DNA from: Corynebacterium simulans
Lineage (GTDB): Bacteria; Actinomycetota; Actinomycetes; Mycobacteriales; Mycobacteriaceae
Direction of reading: 5' to 3'
Assembly: GCF_001586215.1 (NCBI RefSeq)
Contig: NZ_CP014634.1
Span: forward strand, 682,001 to 746,000
Length of the DNA stretch: 64,000 nt
The position numbers were made by a program, and so were the translations under genes. A model generated the notes under the pieces. The model searched no databases and was not told the origin of the DNA. It saw nothing but the letters and a program-made list of their open reading frames with translations. This document shows positions 18,166-28,057 of the stretch, one piece after another. How positions within the stretch are numbered: position 1 is the first letter of the stretch; each line of letters starts with the position of its first letter.

Positions 18166-18675
18166 ATGTCCAAGTCCAAGAAAACTCCGCATGCCGCTAC
18201 CCCAGCTTTAAAGCTCTTGGAAGAGGCGGGAATCCCACATAAGGTGGCAATCTTCGAGGGCGGTACGGATCATTTCGGCGACACTGCCGCAGCGGAACTA
18301 GGCATCGATGCTGATCGCGTATTCAAGACTCTGGTGGTCGATCTCACCGCGGGCAAAGGCGCCAAGCGGGAATTAGCGGTTTGCGTGTTGCCAGTCTCAC
18401 ACAAGCTCAGCCTAAAGAAGGCGGCCGCGGCATTCGGTGCGGCGAAGGCGACGATGGCCGATCCTCAGGATGCCTCGAAATCCTCCGGCTATATTCCAGG
18501 CGGAATCTCTCCGCTAGGCCAAAAGCACGTTCTTCCCACCGCAATTGATGAAACGGCTGTCCTCTTCGACACCATCTTTTTCTCCGGCGGGCGCCGTGGC
18601 CTCGACATCGAAATGAATGCGGAGGACTTAGCCAAGGTTCTCGATATCACTTTCACCGACCTGGTCGCGCAGTAG
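18166..18675 (+). CDS. ybaK: YbaK/EbsC-family Cys-tRNA(Pro) deacylase
   Basis: 169 aa from the ATG at 18166 (an earlier in-frame start at 18130 would run into the sigH promoter). The YbaK fold is recognisable: KVAIFEGG near the start, [17 protein letters not shown], the invariant lysine region [23 protein letters not shown], then [13 protein letters not shown], with GGISP and the C-terminal [13 protein letters not shown]. These enzymes hydrolyse Cys-tRNA(Pro) made by mistake by prolyl-tRNA synthetase. It is monocistronic and converges with the SRAP gene 17 bp away. Confidence 0.9.
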   Translation: MSKSKKTPHAATPALKLLEEAGIPHKVAIFEGGTDHFGDTAAAELGIDADRVFKTLVVDLTAGKGAKRELAVCVLPVSHKLSLKKAAAAFGAAKATMADPQDASKSSGYIPGGISPLGQKHVLPTAIDETAVLFDTIFFSGGRRGLDIEMNAEDLAKVLDITFTDLVAQ

Positions 18676-18692
18676 TTGGCGCAACCATCGTT

Positions 18693-19382
18693 CTAGAACA
18701 GCCCTTCCGAGGGTTGTTCTGCAATAAGCTCGGCATAGTCGTTACGCACGTTGCCCACGGCTGGATCCGCGGGCCGCGCCTGAAAACCGGTGACGGTGCT
18801 TGGCTCGAGCAAAGGCTCGCCTGCCAGCCATGGCCCGATTTCCTCCTGCCGCAGGAACTTAGGCAGGCGGCCGTGCAGCCACGCCATTTCTTCGGTGGCT
18901 TCGGTGGTAATCATCGTGGCTGAAAGCCTGTCTTGGCCCGAGGACCACAGCCCGGCAGCAAAGAGCATGCCCTCTGGGCCGGTGACGTAATAGGGCGTCT
19001 TCTTGCCCTTGCCCTTGGCCTTGGTTCCACCGCCTGGGCTTGAAACGTCAGCTTTCCATTCGTAGTAGCCATCCAACGGAATGATGCAGCGATTGCGTGC
19101 GAAAGCCTCGCGGAACGAAGGCTTAGTCGCCACGGTTTCGGCACGCGCGTTAAAAAGCGGCGGACCGTTTAGGTCCTTCTTCCAATGTGGGATAAGACCC
19201 CAGCGTGCTGGCTCCACACGTGCTACGGATTCCTGTACACGCACCACGGCAATCGGCTGTGTCGGGGCGATGTTATAACGCGCCGGCGGCAGCCCTTGTG
19301 GGGCGTGGACCTCCTCAATACCTGGCCAGTCGCCAACCGCGGCGAGTAAAGACTCGCTGAACAAAACAAATCTTCCGCACAT
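18693..19382 (-). CDS. SRAP-domain protein (HMCES/YedK-type abasic-site shield)
   Basis: 229 aa. It starts MCGRF, so after Met removal Cys2 is the N-terminal nucleophile that forms a thiazolidine link with abasic sites in single-stranded DNA. Other family landmarks are present: RYNIAPTQPIAVVR, ARWGLIPHW, FNARAETV, RCIIPLDGYYEW and WLHGRLPKFL (active-site His-Gly-Arg-Met/Leu-Pro region). Length is usual. Its start lies 11 bp from the aroA start on the other strand. Rv3226c sits at the same place next to aroA in M. tuberculosis. Confidence 0.93.
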   Translation of the reverse strand: MCGRFVLFSESLLAAVGDWPGIEEVHAPQGLPPARYNIAPTQPIAVVRVQESVARVEPARWGLIPHWKKDLNGPPLFNARAETVATKPSFREAFARNRCIIPLDGYYEWKADVSSPGGGTKAKGKGKKTPYYVTGPEGMLFAAGLWSSGQDRLSATMITTEATEEMAWLHGRLPKFLRQEEIGPWLAGEPLLEPSTVTGFQARPADPAVGNVRNDYAELIAEQPSEGLF

Positions 19383-19393
19383 GAACTTATATT

Positions 19394-20671
19394 ATGGACT
19401 ACATGTCTTTGTATTGGTCAGCCCCGCGTGCCACCGGCCCACTGGATTGGGAACAACCCATTCCAGGGTCGAAGTCGATCACTAACCGCGCCTATATTCT
19501 GGCAGCGTTGGCTGACTCTCCATCTATCCTGCGCAATCCGTTGCAGTCACGCGATACGCGTCTTATGGAGGCAGCGCTTGAGTCCATGGGCGTTGCCTTC
19601 CGCCACGAAGGCAACGACGTCCACGTCAATCCGGGCCCGCTGCACGGCGCCACCGTCGAGTGCGGTCTCGCAGGAACGGTCATGCGCTTTGTCCCACCCG
19701 TCGCAGCACTAGCCAATGGCCCTGTCCGCATCGACGGTGACCCGCAAGCACGCAAGCGCCCAATGGGCACGATGCTTTCCGCACTGCGCAGCCTCGGCGT
19801 TGAGGTCGAGGGCGAGGGCCTGCCCTTTGCCATCTCGTCCACGTCAGTTCCAGTAGGCGGCGCAGTGACTATCGACGCCTCCGGTTCCTCCCAGTTCGTC
19901 TCCGGGCTCTTGCTTTCGGGCGCGCGCTTTAGGGAAGGCATCACCGTCACCCACGAAGGCGGCCCGCTTCCTTCCCTGCCGCATATCGAGATGACCTGTG
20001 CGATGCTGCGCCAAGCCGGCGTCGAAGTCGAAGAAAGTAACAATACCTGGCGCGTTAGCCCCGGCCCCATCGCCGGCGGGGAATGGAACATCGAGCCCGA
20101 TCTCTCCAACGCCACTCCGTTCATGGCCGCAGCAGCGGTTGCTGGCGGTCGCGTAACCATCCCGCAGTGGCCACAGCACACGACCCAGCCGGGCGCTGAG
20201 ATGTGCGAGATCCTGCAAGCCATGGGCGCCCACGTGGAACAAACAGAAGATTCCGTCACCGTCATCGGTGCCGCGGACGGCGACCTGCATGGCATCGAAA
20301 AGCACATGGGCGATATCGGCGAGCTCACGCCTACCGTCGCTGCCCTGTGTGCGCTTGCTTCCTCGCCCTCGCGTCTTAACGGCATCGCTCACCTGCGCGG
20401 CCACGAAACAGACCGTCTGACAGCGCTCGCAACCGAAATCAACGCCCTAGGTGGCAAGGTCACGGAGCTTTCCGACGGCCTCTATATCGAACCGGCGCAG
20501 CTCCACGGCGGGAAGTGGAATTCCTACGCGGACCACCGCATGGCAACCGCCGGCGCCATCATCGGGCTGCGCGTTAAAGGCGTGGAAGTAGAAGACATCA
20601 ACACCACTGCGAAAACACTTCCTGGCTTTGCGGGAATGTGGGAAGAAATGCTGGAGGCCGCCCGTGGCTAG
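19394..20671 (+). CDS. aroA: 3-phosphoshikimate 1-carboxyvinyltransferase (EPSP synthase)
   Basis: 425 aa, sixth step of the shikimate pathway: shikimate-3-phosphate plus PEP to EPSP. Motifs: [11 protein letters not shown] (S3P-binding), [40 protein letters not shown], and [12 protein letters not shown] and [11 protein letters not shown] in the C-terminal lobe. The GLAGTVMR loop has Ala in place of the common Asn/Gly-Thr arrangement, as in mycobacterial enzymes. ATG at 19394; a second ATG 9 bases on is also possible. The stop overlaps rsgA by 8 bp. Confidence 0.95.
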   Translation: MDYMSLYWSAPRATGPLDWEQPIPGSKSITNRAYILAALADSPSILRNPLQSRDTRLMEAALESMGVAFRHEGNDVHVNPGPLHGATVECGLAGTVMRFVPPVAALANGPVRIDGDPQARKRPMGTMLSALRSLGVEVEGEGLPFAISSTSVPVGGAVTIDASGSSQFVSGLLLSGARFREGITVTHEGGPLPSLPHIEMTCAMLRQAGVEVEESNNTWRVSPGPIAGGEWNIEPDLSNATPFMAAAAVAGGRVTIPQWPQHTTQPGAEMCEILQAMGAHVEQTEDSVTVIGAADGDLHGIEKHMGDIGELTPTVAALCALASSPSRLNGIAHLRGHETDRLTALATEINALGGKVTELSDGLYIEPAQLHGGKWNSYADHRMATAGAIIGLRVKGVEVEDINTTAKTLPGFAGMWEEMLEAARG

Positions 20672-21683
20672 AAGTGCACGCTCATACGACGAATCCGACG
20701 TACGTATCCGCCCCGGTAAGGGCTCGCGTCCGCGTACAAAGGACCGCCCCAAGCACAAGGACGCCAAATTCGGCATGGTGGTGACCAAAGACCGCGGCCG
20801 CTGGGGCGTAGCGCTCGACGAGGGACCGCAGGTCGTCGCCATGCGTGCACGCGAGATGGGCCGCACCCCGGTCGAGGTCGGTGACCGAGTCGGCGTCGTC
20901 GGTGATACCAGCGGGCGCAAGGACACCCTCGCACGCATCGTCAAGCTTGCGGAGCGCACTTCTGTTTTGCGCCGCACTGCCGACGATACGGATCCTTATG
21001 AGCGCATCGTCGTCGCCAACGCCGACCGCATGCTCATCGTCACCGCAGTAGCGGATCCTCCCCCACGCTCTGGCTTTGTAGAGCGCGCACTCATCGCCGC
21101 CTTCGTCGGCAACGTGCACCCAGTGCTCTGTCTGACCAAGACCGATCTCACTGACCCGACACCTTTTGCTGCCGAATTCGCAGATCTTGACGTCACCGTC
21201 GTCGAGGCGGGCGTCGATGACTCCTTGGACCAAGTGCGTGATGTGATAAATGGCCACGTCACGGCCCTTATCGGGCACTCCGGCGTAGGTAAATCCACGC
21301 TCGTTAATCGCTTGGTTCCCGACGCTAAGCGCGAGACCGGTGAGGTCTCCGCCGTGGGCAAGGGACGCCATACCTCCACGCAATCCGTCGCTCTTCCGCT
21401 GCCAGAAGAGCTTTGTGCAGACGGCGGCTGGATTATCGATACCCCAGGCATCCGTTCCTTTGGCCTAGCGCATGTCGACGCCGATACAGTCCTCGGTGTC
21501 TTTGAAGATCTAGCCGCGGCAACAGAATATTGCCCACGCGGCTGCACGCACGTCGGTCCCCCAGCCGATCCAGAATGCGGGCTGGATCTGAAAATCCCCG
21601 AAGGCTCAGCCTCCGCCCGCCGTCGTGACGCGGTGCGCAAGCTGCTCGAAGCGCTGCGCACCAACGTCGATTGGGAAAATTAG
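20664..21683 (+). CDS. rsgA: Ribosome small subunit-dependent GTPase RsgA
   Basis: 339 aa from GTG 20664, which has GGAGG 7 bases upstream inside the end of aroA; a longer reading to 20628 is unlikely. Circularly permuted GTPase: OB-fold N-domain, G4 LTKTD (158-161), then G1 GHSGVGKST (204-211), G3 DTPGIRSF and a C-terminal zinc knuckle CPRGCTH...ECGL. RsgA checks late 30S assembly. The early basic stretch ([20 protein letters not shown]) is suited to rRNA contact. Coupling with aroA reproduces the M. tuberculosis Rv3227-Rv3228 order. The stop codons of rsgA and the next gene overlap tail to tail. Confidence 0.94.
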   Translation: MARSARSYDESDVRIRPGKGSRPRTKDRPKHKDAKFGMVVTKDRGRWGVALDEGPQVVAMRAREMGRTPVEVGDRVGVVGDTSGRKDTLARIVKLAERTSVLRRTADDTDPYERIVVANADRMLIVTAVADPPPRSGFVERALIAAFVGNVHPVLCLTKTDLTDPTPFAAEFADLDVTVVEAGVDDSLDQVRDVINGHVTALIGHSGVGKSTLVNRLVPDAKRETGEVSAVGKGRHTSTQSVALPLPEELCADGGWIIDTPGIRSFGLAHVDADTVLGVFEDLAAATEYCPRGCTHVGPPADPECGLDLKIPEGSASARRRDAVRKLLEALRTNVDWEN

Positions 21684-22195
21684 AGCAGCTCCACCAAGAA
21701 GGGCAGCTCAGATGGGTCGTAGAACGCCATAAAGTTATCCAGGGCGTCTCCTACGGCCAGCTCCGCGTCTTCGTCACCAAGATCGGCGTTATCGATGACC
21801 TCGATGGCCTTCGCGGTAGCTTCCTCAGACTCTTCCACGTCCACGTGGATAGCCTGCAGGTTTTCCTCCGTAATGACTGCAGGATTCAGCTTGACTACCG
21901 GATCACCCATGTCAGGCTGGGGAGTTAACACGGACTCGTCAACGTCTACCGAAATAACTACGCGACGATGCGGGAAATTCTCCTCGTCGCCAATGGCGAG
22001 CAGGCGAAGGGATGCCATGGAGGCTTCCAGGAAGGCGGAGTAGGCAATCTCTTCTTCATCGCCCTCGGTGTAGAACTCGCGCAGCGCTGGGGTCACGGTA
22101 AAGCCCCAACCGGAGCGTGCGGCCAACTGGCCGGTCTCCTTAAGCTCGCTGAGCATAGCGAAGGTCGCTGGCAGATAAACGCGCACCTTAGCCAC
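21680..22195 (-). CDS. DUF6912 family protein
   Basis: 171 aa, acidic, no signal or TM. Starts VRVYLPATFAMLSEL, typical of the actinobacterial DUF6912 family (Rv3231c-like, from memory). Function unknown. The GTG start directly abuts the stop of the HAD gene upstream (TAAGTG), so both are in one operon. The stop overlaps the rsgA stop on the other strand by 3 bases. Confidence 0.75.
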   Translation of the reverse strand: MAKVRVYLPATFAMLSELKETGQLAARSGWGFTVTPALREFYTEGDEEEIAYSAFLEASMASLRLLAIGDEENFPHRRVVISVDVDESVLTPQPDMGDPVVKLNPAVITEENLQAIHVDVEESEEATAKAIEVIDNADLGDEDAELAVGDALDNFMAFYDPSELPFLVELL

Positions 22196-22606
22196 TTAGA
22201 ACTCACCCTCGATGTCGAATACAGCCTGGACCTCGACGCTGGTGCGGTCGAAGACGGTATACAGCATGCCGAGCATTCCGAAATCAACGGCAGCACGTAC
22301 GTTGAGAATGGAGTCATCGACCATGACGCAGTCATTGATTGGCAGCTCGATGGCATCCGCCGCAGCCTGGAAGGCAGCCAACTCAGGCTTTTCTGCCCCA
22401 ATTTCGCCGGAAAGAATGACCGCATCAACGATGCCGCGGTATTCCCACTCGCGGATATGCTCTGCGCCTGGGCCACCTGGATCATTAGACAGGATGGCGG
22501 TCGCTACGCCGTTAGCCTTGGCTGCAGCGAACAGGGAACGCCAGCGCTTGACGTCTTCCTCGGTGCCGTCCAAGACACCAACGAAATCTACGATAAGACC
22601 GCGCAT
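22196..22606 (-). CDS. HAD-superfamily hydrolase
   Basis: 136 aa, small for the superfamily and without a cap domain. Motif I reads VDFVGVLDG, so the first Asp (nucleophile) is present but the acid/base Asp two residues on is Val. Motif II is LSNDPGG, motif III SGEIGAEKPE with its Lys, and motif IV VDDSILN. The missing second Asp suggests weak phosphatase activity or a non-phosphatase role. Substrate cannot be inferred. It precedes the DUF6912 gene with no gap. Confidence 0.75.
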   Translation of the reverse strand: MRGLIVDFVGVLDGTEEDVKRWRSLFAAAKANGVATAILSNDPGGPGAEHIREWEYRGIVDAVILSGEIGAEKPELAAFQAAADAIELPINDCVMVDDSILNVRAAVDFGMLGMLYTVFDRTSVEVQAVFDIEGEF

Positions 22607-22789
22607 TTAAACTTCCTTAATACTAAAAGAGCGGGTGTGCTTTTTGACGGACGAAAGTATATCTAAAAATAAAAAATATCGCGCCCACCCCTTTCAGTAT
22701 TCTCACAGGAGCCAGCGCTTTCCGACGCCACGTGGCACAATGGTGGGTGCGTTCGCCTCCTGTATGACCTGCAGGAAGGCTCACTTAAG

Positions 22790-23197
22790 TTGTATTCACC
22801 TATCCCCGGTTTTAGCCACCTCAAGCTCTATACCGCGCCCGATCGAGTGCGCTATGAGAGAAAGCCCACGGAAGAAGACCTTTCCGCCCGCAAGGAAATC
22901 CTCGACCTTGTCATCTTCGCACTGGAGGTTACGGGCGGGCTGCGCCCACTACATCATCTAGCGGGCAATAAATACAACCGCGATATCAAAGTGCATTTAC
23001 GCGCTTGGGCGCTCAATCACCGACCCCACGATAGGCCGCTGCGCGCACAGCTGCGAAGCCTGCACGCCCGTGCTAACGGTGAGTTCTTTGGCTCAGCCGA
23101 TATTGGCGGCAAACACCATGGTTTTACCGGCTCCTTCAAGCACAATCGGCTAGAAGAGTTCCGCTTGCTCTCCCTTGGCCACAACCTGAATATCTAG
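22790..23197 (+). CDS. Rv3235-family protein (DUF6459-like)
   Basis: 135 aa from a TTG at 22790. The frame stays open upstream to 22673 but offers no ATG or GTG; the TTG has AGGAAGG ending 10 bases before it, which decides the start. The pattern (EILDLVIFALEVTGGLRPLHHLAGNKYNRDIKVHLRAW ... shortened here as two helices with RPL, then ANGEFFGSADIG and RLEEFRLLSLGHNL) resembles the small basic Rv3235/DUF6459 proteins found near secA in actinobacteria. Function unknown; probably cytosolic. Confidence 0.65.
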   Translation: MYSPIPGFSHLKLYTAPDRVRYERKPTEEDLSARKEILDLVIFALEVTGGLRPLHHLAGNKYNRDIKVHLRAWALNHRPHDRPLRAQLRSLHARANGEFFGSADIGGKHHGFTGSFKHNRLEEFRLLSLGHNLNI

Positions 23198-23240
23198 GAT
23201 TAAGGGGGCAGGACTCGCACCAACTACTTAGGGCCAAATA

Positions 23241-23594
23241 TTAAAGCGAACCGAGGCGCAGAAGGATGTCGGTCCAATCCACCGAGGTCCATGCGTCGAC
23301 GCCGAGACCAATCACAGAGGCGATGCCGCCGAAGAGCATGCCGATCTGGCCGAAGGCAGGGCGTTCTTCGGGGGTCTTACTGGGTTTTCCTTCTGCAATG
23401 CGTTCTGCGCATTCTGCAACCGTGAGATTCTCGGTTTCGGCAGCAGAAAAGTAGTCTTCCATGCCTGCAGCGACAACAGCCTCATGGCAGGAACGCGGTT
23501 CCTGCTCAACCTCGCCGTAGGCTTGTGCGGTTCCGCTCAGGAGCGTGGCAGACAAAAATGCCGAAAATCCCAGGCTGAGTGAACGACTGCGCAC
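23241..23594 (-). CDS. Hypothetical secreted protein
   Basis: 117 aa. A signal peptide is clear: MRSRSLSLGF, a hydrophobic core to about residue 20 and a cleavage site after AQA (residue 25). The mature part has two cysteines (SCHEA, AECAER), which may form a disulfide, and a hydrophobic C-terminal half (GMLFGGIASVIGLGVDAWTS) that could associate with membrane. No family recognised. It lies between the Rv3235-family gene and secA1 and has its own AAGGG ribosome site. Confidence 0.6.
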   Translation of the reverse strand: MRSRSLSLGFSAFLSATLLSGTAQAYGEVEQEPRSCHEAVVAAGMEDYFSAAETENLTVAECAERIAEGKPSKTPEERPAFGQIGMLFGGIASVIGLGVDAWTSVDWTDILLRLGSL

Positions 23595-23666
23595 GGAGTT
23601 ACCCTTCTTAGAAAAAGAAAATCTATTGTTAGCTTCCTTCTAGAGTATAGGAAACTGGCATAAAAC

Positions 23667-23702
23667 TTAAAGCGCCTGACCAATTTCTTGGCCAGACGCT
23701 TC
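23667..23702 (-). terminator. Intrinsic terminator of secA1
   Basis: On the minus strand a stem GAAGCGTCTGGCCAA / TTGGTCAGGCGCTTT (two mismatches) is followed by TTTAAGTTTT. It lies 18 bases after the secA1 stop. Confidence 0.75.
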
Positions 23703-23719
23703 AAATGAGCTTAAATCCG

Positions 23720-26278
23720 TTAAGCCTCGGTGGTTTCAGGGGAAGCTGCCTGCGCTTCCTGCTGCGCCTTGAACTGCTTGCGGAGCATGAACAGCTGGCG
23801 GACGGTCTCTTCCTTGACGCCCTCATTCATGGCGTTGAACATCTCGCCGCCTTCCTTCTGGTACTCCACCAGCGGATCGCGCTGTGCCATCGCGCGCAAG
23901 CCGATGCCTTCCTTCAGGTAGTCCATCTCGTAGAGGTGTTCACGCCACTTCTGGTCGATAATAGGCAGGATGACCATGCGTTCGGTGTTGCGCATCTGGG
24001 ACTCGCCGCCGATAGCGCTAACGGACTCTTCGAGTTCGTCGTACTCGTGGTTAGCATCGCTTAACAATGCATCGCGCAGCTGCTCTGCGCTTAGCTCGCC
24101 GGCAGAACCGTACTCGGTGCCCTCCACCAAGGACTCGTGGCTCATAGTCGGGCCATAGAGAGACTCCAGAGCATTCCACAGCTCGTCCAAGTCCCAGTCC
24201 TCGACGTAGCCGGTGGCAGTAGCGCCGGCAACATAAGCCGACACGGTGTCATCGATCATGTCGCGGATGTTGTCCTTGATGTCGCCAGAATCCAAGATGT
24301 CGTGGCGGGTCGCGTAGACAACCTTGCGCTGCTCGTTGAGCACTTCGTCATACTTCAGAACGTTCTTACGCATTTCGAAGTTCTGGTTCTCCACCTGTGC
24401 CTGGGCGCCCTTGATGGAGTTGGACACCATCTTCGCCTCGATCGGGACATCGTCAGGCACGTTCAGGCGGTTCATCATGTTCTCCATGGACTGGCCCACG
24501 AAGCGAACCATCAGCTCATCACGCATCGAAAGGTAGAAGCGGGTCTCACCTGGATCGCCCTGACGGCCGGAACGGCCACGCAGCTGGTTGTCGATACGGC
24601 GGGATTCGTGGCGCTCGGTGCCTAGAACATAAAGGCCGCCTGCCTCACGGACCTCGTCACCCAGGCGCTTGGAACGCTCACGCTCCTCGTCAATCTCAGC
24701 GTCCCATGCCTCCTGGTAACGCTCTTCATCCTCGAAAGGATCGAGGCCGCGCTCACGCAGCTTCTCGTCCAGAATGACCTCGGGGTTGCCACCCAGCACG
24801 ATATCGGTACCACGGCCTGCCATGTTGGTAGCAACGGTTACGGTGCCAGGGCGACCGGCGCGGGCGACAATCTGGCCCTCTTCCTCGTGGTGCTTCGCGT
24901 TAAGGACTGAGTGCTTGACGCCACGCTTGGTCAAAAGCTGGGACAGGTACTCGGAGCGCTCAACGGAGGTGGTACCAACCAGGACCGGCTGACCGGCCTC
25001 GACGTGCTCAGCAATGTCATCGACGACTGCGGCGAACTTTGCTTCCTGCGTCTTGTAGATGCGGTCAGCCTGGTCAACACGCTGGTTCGGCTTGTTCGTC
25101 GGAATCGGTACAACATCGAGACCATAAATGGAGTGCAGCTCGGCAGCCTCGGTCTCTGCGGTACCGGTCATGCCGGAAATCTTCTCGTACAGGCGGAAGT
25201 AGTTCTGCAGAGTAACGGTCGCCAGAGTCTGGTTCTCGTTCTTGATCTCCACGTTTTCCTTGGCCTCAATGGCCTGGTGCATGCCCTCGTTGTAGCGACG
25301 GCCTGCCAGCACGCGGCCGGTGAAAGAGTCAACGATCATGACCTCACCGTTACGCACGATGTAGTCCTTATCGCGCGCAAACAGTTCCTTCGCCTTCAGC
25401 GCGTTGTTCAGGTAAGACACGAGCTGCGAGTGCTCTGGGGCATAGAGGTTGTCGATGCCCAGCTGGTCCTCCACGAATTCCACGCCATCCTCGAGCACAC
25501 CGATGGTGCGCTTCTTGTGGTCCACTTCGTAGTGGATGCCCTCGCGCATCTTCGGCGCAATCTGGGAGAAGACGTTGTAGAACTGGGAGGTTCCGTCCAC
25601 CGGGCCGGAGATGATAAGCGGGGTACGGGCTTCGTCGATAAGAATGGAGTCAACCTCATCGACGATGCAGAAGTTATGGCCGCGCTGGACGACGTCGTCA
25701 AGCGTGCGGACCATGTTATCGCGCAGATAGTCAAAGCCCAGCTCGTTGTTGGTGCCGTAGGTGATATCGCAGCCGTAGGCTTCCTTGCGCTGTGCAGGGC
25801 GCATCTCGGAAAGAATGACGCCAACGCTAAGGCCCAGCCAGCGGTGCACACGACCCATCATCTCGGCGTCACGCTTTGCCAAGTAATCGTTGACGGTAAC
25901 GATGTGCACGCCCTTGCCCTCAAGCGCATTGAGGTAAGCCGGCAGCAGCGAGGTCAGAGTCTTGCCCTCACCGGTGCGCATCTCGGCAACGTTGCCGAAG
26001 TGCAGCGCCGCGCCACCCATGATCTGCACCTTGTAGTGCTTCTGATCGAGCACGCGCCAAGCGGCTTCACGGACGGTGGCAAAAGCCTCGAGAAGAATGT
26101 CATTCATCTCTTCGCCGGCCCCCAGGCGGTCCTTGAATTCCTGGGTCTTTGCCTTTAGTTCTGCATCAGATAGCGCAGCGTACTCCGCATCGAGAGCAAT
26201 AACGTCATCAGCCATCTTTGCTAGGCGCTTGACGGTGCGTCCTTCGCCTGCGCGCAGCAGCTTGGAGAGTCCAAACAC
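23720..26278 (-). CDS. secA: Preprotein translocase ATPase SecA1
   Basis: 852 aa. Motor of the Sec pathway at the inner membrane. NBD1 has MRTGEGKTL (Walker A) and [20 protein letters not shown] (DEVD box). The preprotein-binding domain, NBD2 ([40 protein letters not shown]) and the helical scaffold are all present. The tail ([16 protein letters not shown]) lacks the Cys-rich SecB-binding zinc finger, as usual in actinobacterial SecA1. GTG start. About 210 bp separate it from hpf upstream. A second SecA (SecA2) is expected elsewhere but is not in this window. Confidence 0.97.
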   Translation of the reverse strand: MFGLSKLLRAGEGRTVKRLAKMADDVIALDAEYAALSDAELKAKTQEFKDRLGAGEEMNDILLEAFATVREAAWRVLDQKHYKVQIMGGAALHFGNVAEMRTGEGKTLTSLLPAYLNALEGKGVHIVTVNDYLAKRDAEMMGRVHRWLGLSVGVILSEMRPAQRKEAYGCDITYGTNNELGFDYLRDNMVRTLDDVVQRGHNFCIVDEVDSILIDEARTPLIISGPVDGTSQFYNVFSQIAPKMREGIHYEVDHKKRTIGVLEDGVEFVEDQLGIDNLYAPEHSQLVSYLNNALKAKELFARDKDYIVRNGEVMIVDSFTGRVLAGRRYNEGMHQAIEAKENVEIKNENQTLATVTLQNYFRLYEKISGMTGTAETEAAELHSIYGLDVVPIPTNKPNQRVDQADRIYKTQEAKFAAVVDDIAEHVEAGQPVLVGTTSVERSEYLSQLLTKRGVKHSVLNAKHHEEEGQIVARAGRPGTVTVATNMAGRGTDIVLGGNPEVILDEKLRERGLDPFEDEERYQEAWDAEIDEERERSKRLGDEVREAGGLYVLGTERHESRRIDNQLRGRSGRQGDPGETRFYLSMRDELMVRFVGQSMENMMNRLNVPDDVPIEAKMVSNSIKGAQAQVENQNFEMRKNVLKYDEVLNEQRKVVYATRHDILDSGDIKDNIRDMIDDTVSAYVAGATATGYVEDWDLDELWNALESLYGPTMSHESLVEGTEYGSAGELSAEQLRDALLSDANHEYDELEESVSAIGGESQMRNTERMVILPIIDQKWREHLYEMDYLKEGIGLRAMAQRDPLVEYQKEGGEMFNAMNEGVKEETVRQLFMLRKQFKAQQEAQAASPETTEA

Positions 26279-26402
26279 TTCTAGATAGTCCTTCTTGTCG
26301 CGACAAAATAGTTAACTTCTCGTCATTGTACCCACTGGGTAGTTAACGCTTGATTCCGACCACCTTATGAAACCCTGAACGTTTGCGGTGCGTCAGCAAA
26401 AC

Positions 26403-26473
26403 TTTAGCCCCTCCTCCGCGGCGCATAGGCCCCGACAATCAGGGACTTAAGCGAACGCGGCGGAAGGGCTAAA
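26403..26473 (-). terminator. Long hairpin downstream of hpf (probable terminator)
   Basis: Arms of about 18 bp (TTTAGCCC-tcc-CCGCG type at 26403-26420 and its complement at 26456-26473, with three mismatches) enclose a 35-base loop. On the minus strand the structure starts 19 bases after the hpf stop and ends GGGGCTAAAGTTTTG. The loop is longer than usual for an intrinsic terminator. Confidence 0.5.
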
Positions 26474-26491
26474 TCTTAAAAAGAGTTGGGT

Positions 26492-27139
26492 TTACTCCTC
26501 AGTTGCGTCCTCCGACAGGGAGATGATGCCGTAGTCGAAAGCATGACGACGGTAGACCACAGATGGCTTGTTGTTTTCTTCGTTGATGAAGAGGTAGAAG
26601 TCGTGGCCCACGAGCTCCATCTCGCTCAAAGCATCATCGACGCTCATCGGGGTAGCCGGGTGCTCCTTGGAGCGGACGATCTGGCCGGGGCGAACGTCCT
26701 CGACGGTTTCTGCATAGGGATCGATGTAGCGCTCTTCCTTCGCGCGCTCGTGCTCTGCAGCAGCAACGATCTCAGCAGCCAGCTCGCCGGTACCCTTCTG
26801 CGCGCGGTGACCGGACTTCACGTTCTCACGGCGGACCTTGACCTTACGCAGGGAACGCTCCATCTTTGCCAAAGCGGTTTCCAGCGCTGCGTAGAAGGAA
26901 TCTTCCTTTGCTTCAGCGCGAGCGATGTGGCCCTTACCCGTTGCGGTGATCTGGATGCGATCAGACTCTGCTTCACGACGCGGGTTCGGCTCGTGCTGGA
27001 GCTCCACGTGGAAGAAAGTCAGAGTCGGGTCAAGGCGTTCAATCTTGGCCAGCTTTTCGGTGACGCGCTCTTGGAAGTGGTCTGGCACCTCGACGTTACG
27101 ACCGGTGATGGTGACCTGAGCGTTGGTGGGCTGGGACAT
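26492..27139 (-). CDS. hpf: Ribosome hibernation promoting factor, long form (HPF)
   Basis: 215 aa from the ATG at 27139, which has GGGAGG 7 bases upstream; a frame extension to 27220 is probably untranslated. N-terminal S30AE domain (ITGRNVEVPDHFQERVTEKLAKIERLDP... in part) and C-terminal dimerisation domain (VRSKEHPATPMSVDDALSEM, GHDFYLFINEE, VVYRRHAFDYGIISL) are both clear. The long form dimerises 70S ribosomes into 100S particles during starvation. It sits upstream of secA1, the same order as Rv3241c-Rv3240c. Confidence 0.94.
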   Translation of the reverse strand: MSQPTNAQVTITGRNVEVPDHFQERVTEKLAKIERLDPTLTFFHVELQHEPNPRREAESDRIQITATGKGHIARAEAKEDSFYAALETALAKMERSLRKVKVRRENVKSGHRAQKGTGELAAEIVAAAEHERAKEERYIDPYAETVEDVRPGQIVRSKEHPATPMSVDDALSEMELVGHDFYLFINEENNKPSVVYRRHAFDYGIISLSEDATEE

Positions 27140-27338
27140 TGAATTGCCTCCCTTATCTCGTGGGGACTGAATGACTGCACATTCCGCAGGTGAAAGGCCC
27201 TTTCCGATGCGACTTTCCAAAATAGAAACCGGATGGTTTGGGACACTTTATCTGCTTCCCTGTGACACTCTTCATGGTAGCACTGGTCATAACCAAGGGG
27301 ACCAATAGGGCCGGAATTACCCCTGCAACCAACCGAAT

Positions 27339-28037
27339 CTAAGCTTCTGCCAGTACGATTGCCCCATCAGGGACTCCCCCGCTGCCCCGCAGACGGCTGG
27401 CGCTGGCCACCAAAGTTGCGCCGGTGGTTACCACGTCGTCGACAAGCAGCAATCGTCGTCCTACGATCCGGCTTGCAGCAGGCCTGACCTGCACCGCTGC
27501 GCGCATATTGTCCCAGCGTTGAGTTGCAGAAAGCTCGGATTGATCAGCCGCTGACTCCCGGACTTCCAATGCCTCGCATACGCTTACCCGCGGCAAGGTC
27601 TTGGCCACCTGCACGCAAATCTGCGCTACCGGGTCGCCACCGCGTGCCCGCGCCGAAGAACGCCGCGTAGGGGCTGGCACCAGCACTAATTCCTCCGGAA
27701 TCTCGCCGCGCGCCCGCAAATGCTCAATGCCTGCGGCATATACTGCTGCCACATGGCTGCGCACTTTGCGGTTGCCCCGCTCCTTCATGGCCACGATGAG
27801 GTTTCGCCGCACGTCCGAATAGGGCCCGAGCGCCCATACCGGCATCCCCAATGGGACTGGCCTAGCAATCTGTTGCGGCAGCGCCCGCAAATGCAGCTGG
27901 CAACGCGCACATAGCTGTGCTGCAGCCTCTAGCTCTCCCCCGCATCCGGCACACTGATGCGGAACAACTATTTCGAACAAGGCCGCCGCACGCTGTGCCA
28001 AAACGCGCGAATCCCATTGCTTACCCACTGGTGCCAC
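27339..28037 (-). CDS. ComF-family phosphoribosyltransferase-like protein
   Basis: 232 aa. N-terminal zinc-finger-like CAGCGGEL...LCARC (about 30-50) and a C-terminal type-I phosphoribosyltransferase domain with the PRPP loop LLLVDDVVTTGATL (about 195-208). ComF is linked to DNA uptake in naturally competent bacteria; in actinobacteria the role is not established. GTG start, 20 bp after the lpqB stop: last gene of the mtrAB-lpqB operon, as in mycobacteria (Rv3242c). Confidence 0.88.
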   Translation of the reverse strand: MAPVGKQWDSRVLAQRAAALFEIVVPHQCAGCGGELEAAAQLCARCQLHLRALPQQIARPVPLGMPVWALGPYSDVRRNLIVAMKERGNRKVRSHVAAVYAAGIEHLRARGEIPEELVLVPAPTRRSSARARGGDPVAQICVQVAKTLPRVSVCEALEVRESAADQSELSATQRWDNMRAAVQVRPAASRIVGRRLLLVDDVVTTGATLVASASRLRGSGGVPDGAIVLAEA

Positions 28038-28057
28038 CTAACTTGTATAAGGCGCTT

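Noticed and set aside
22635..22961. Plus-strand frame of 108 codons before the Rv3235-family gene
   Set aside because: It overlaps the better supported frame from 22790 and has no family resemblance.
24911..26158. 415-codon open frame on the plus strand opposite secA1
   Set aside because: It mirrors the conserved secA1 reading frame; the product has no recognisable domain and high-GC codon bias produces such shadows.
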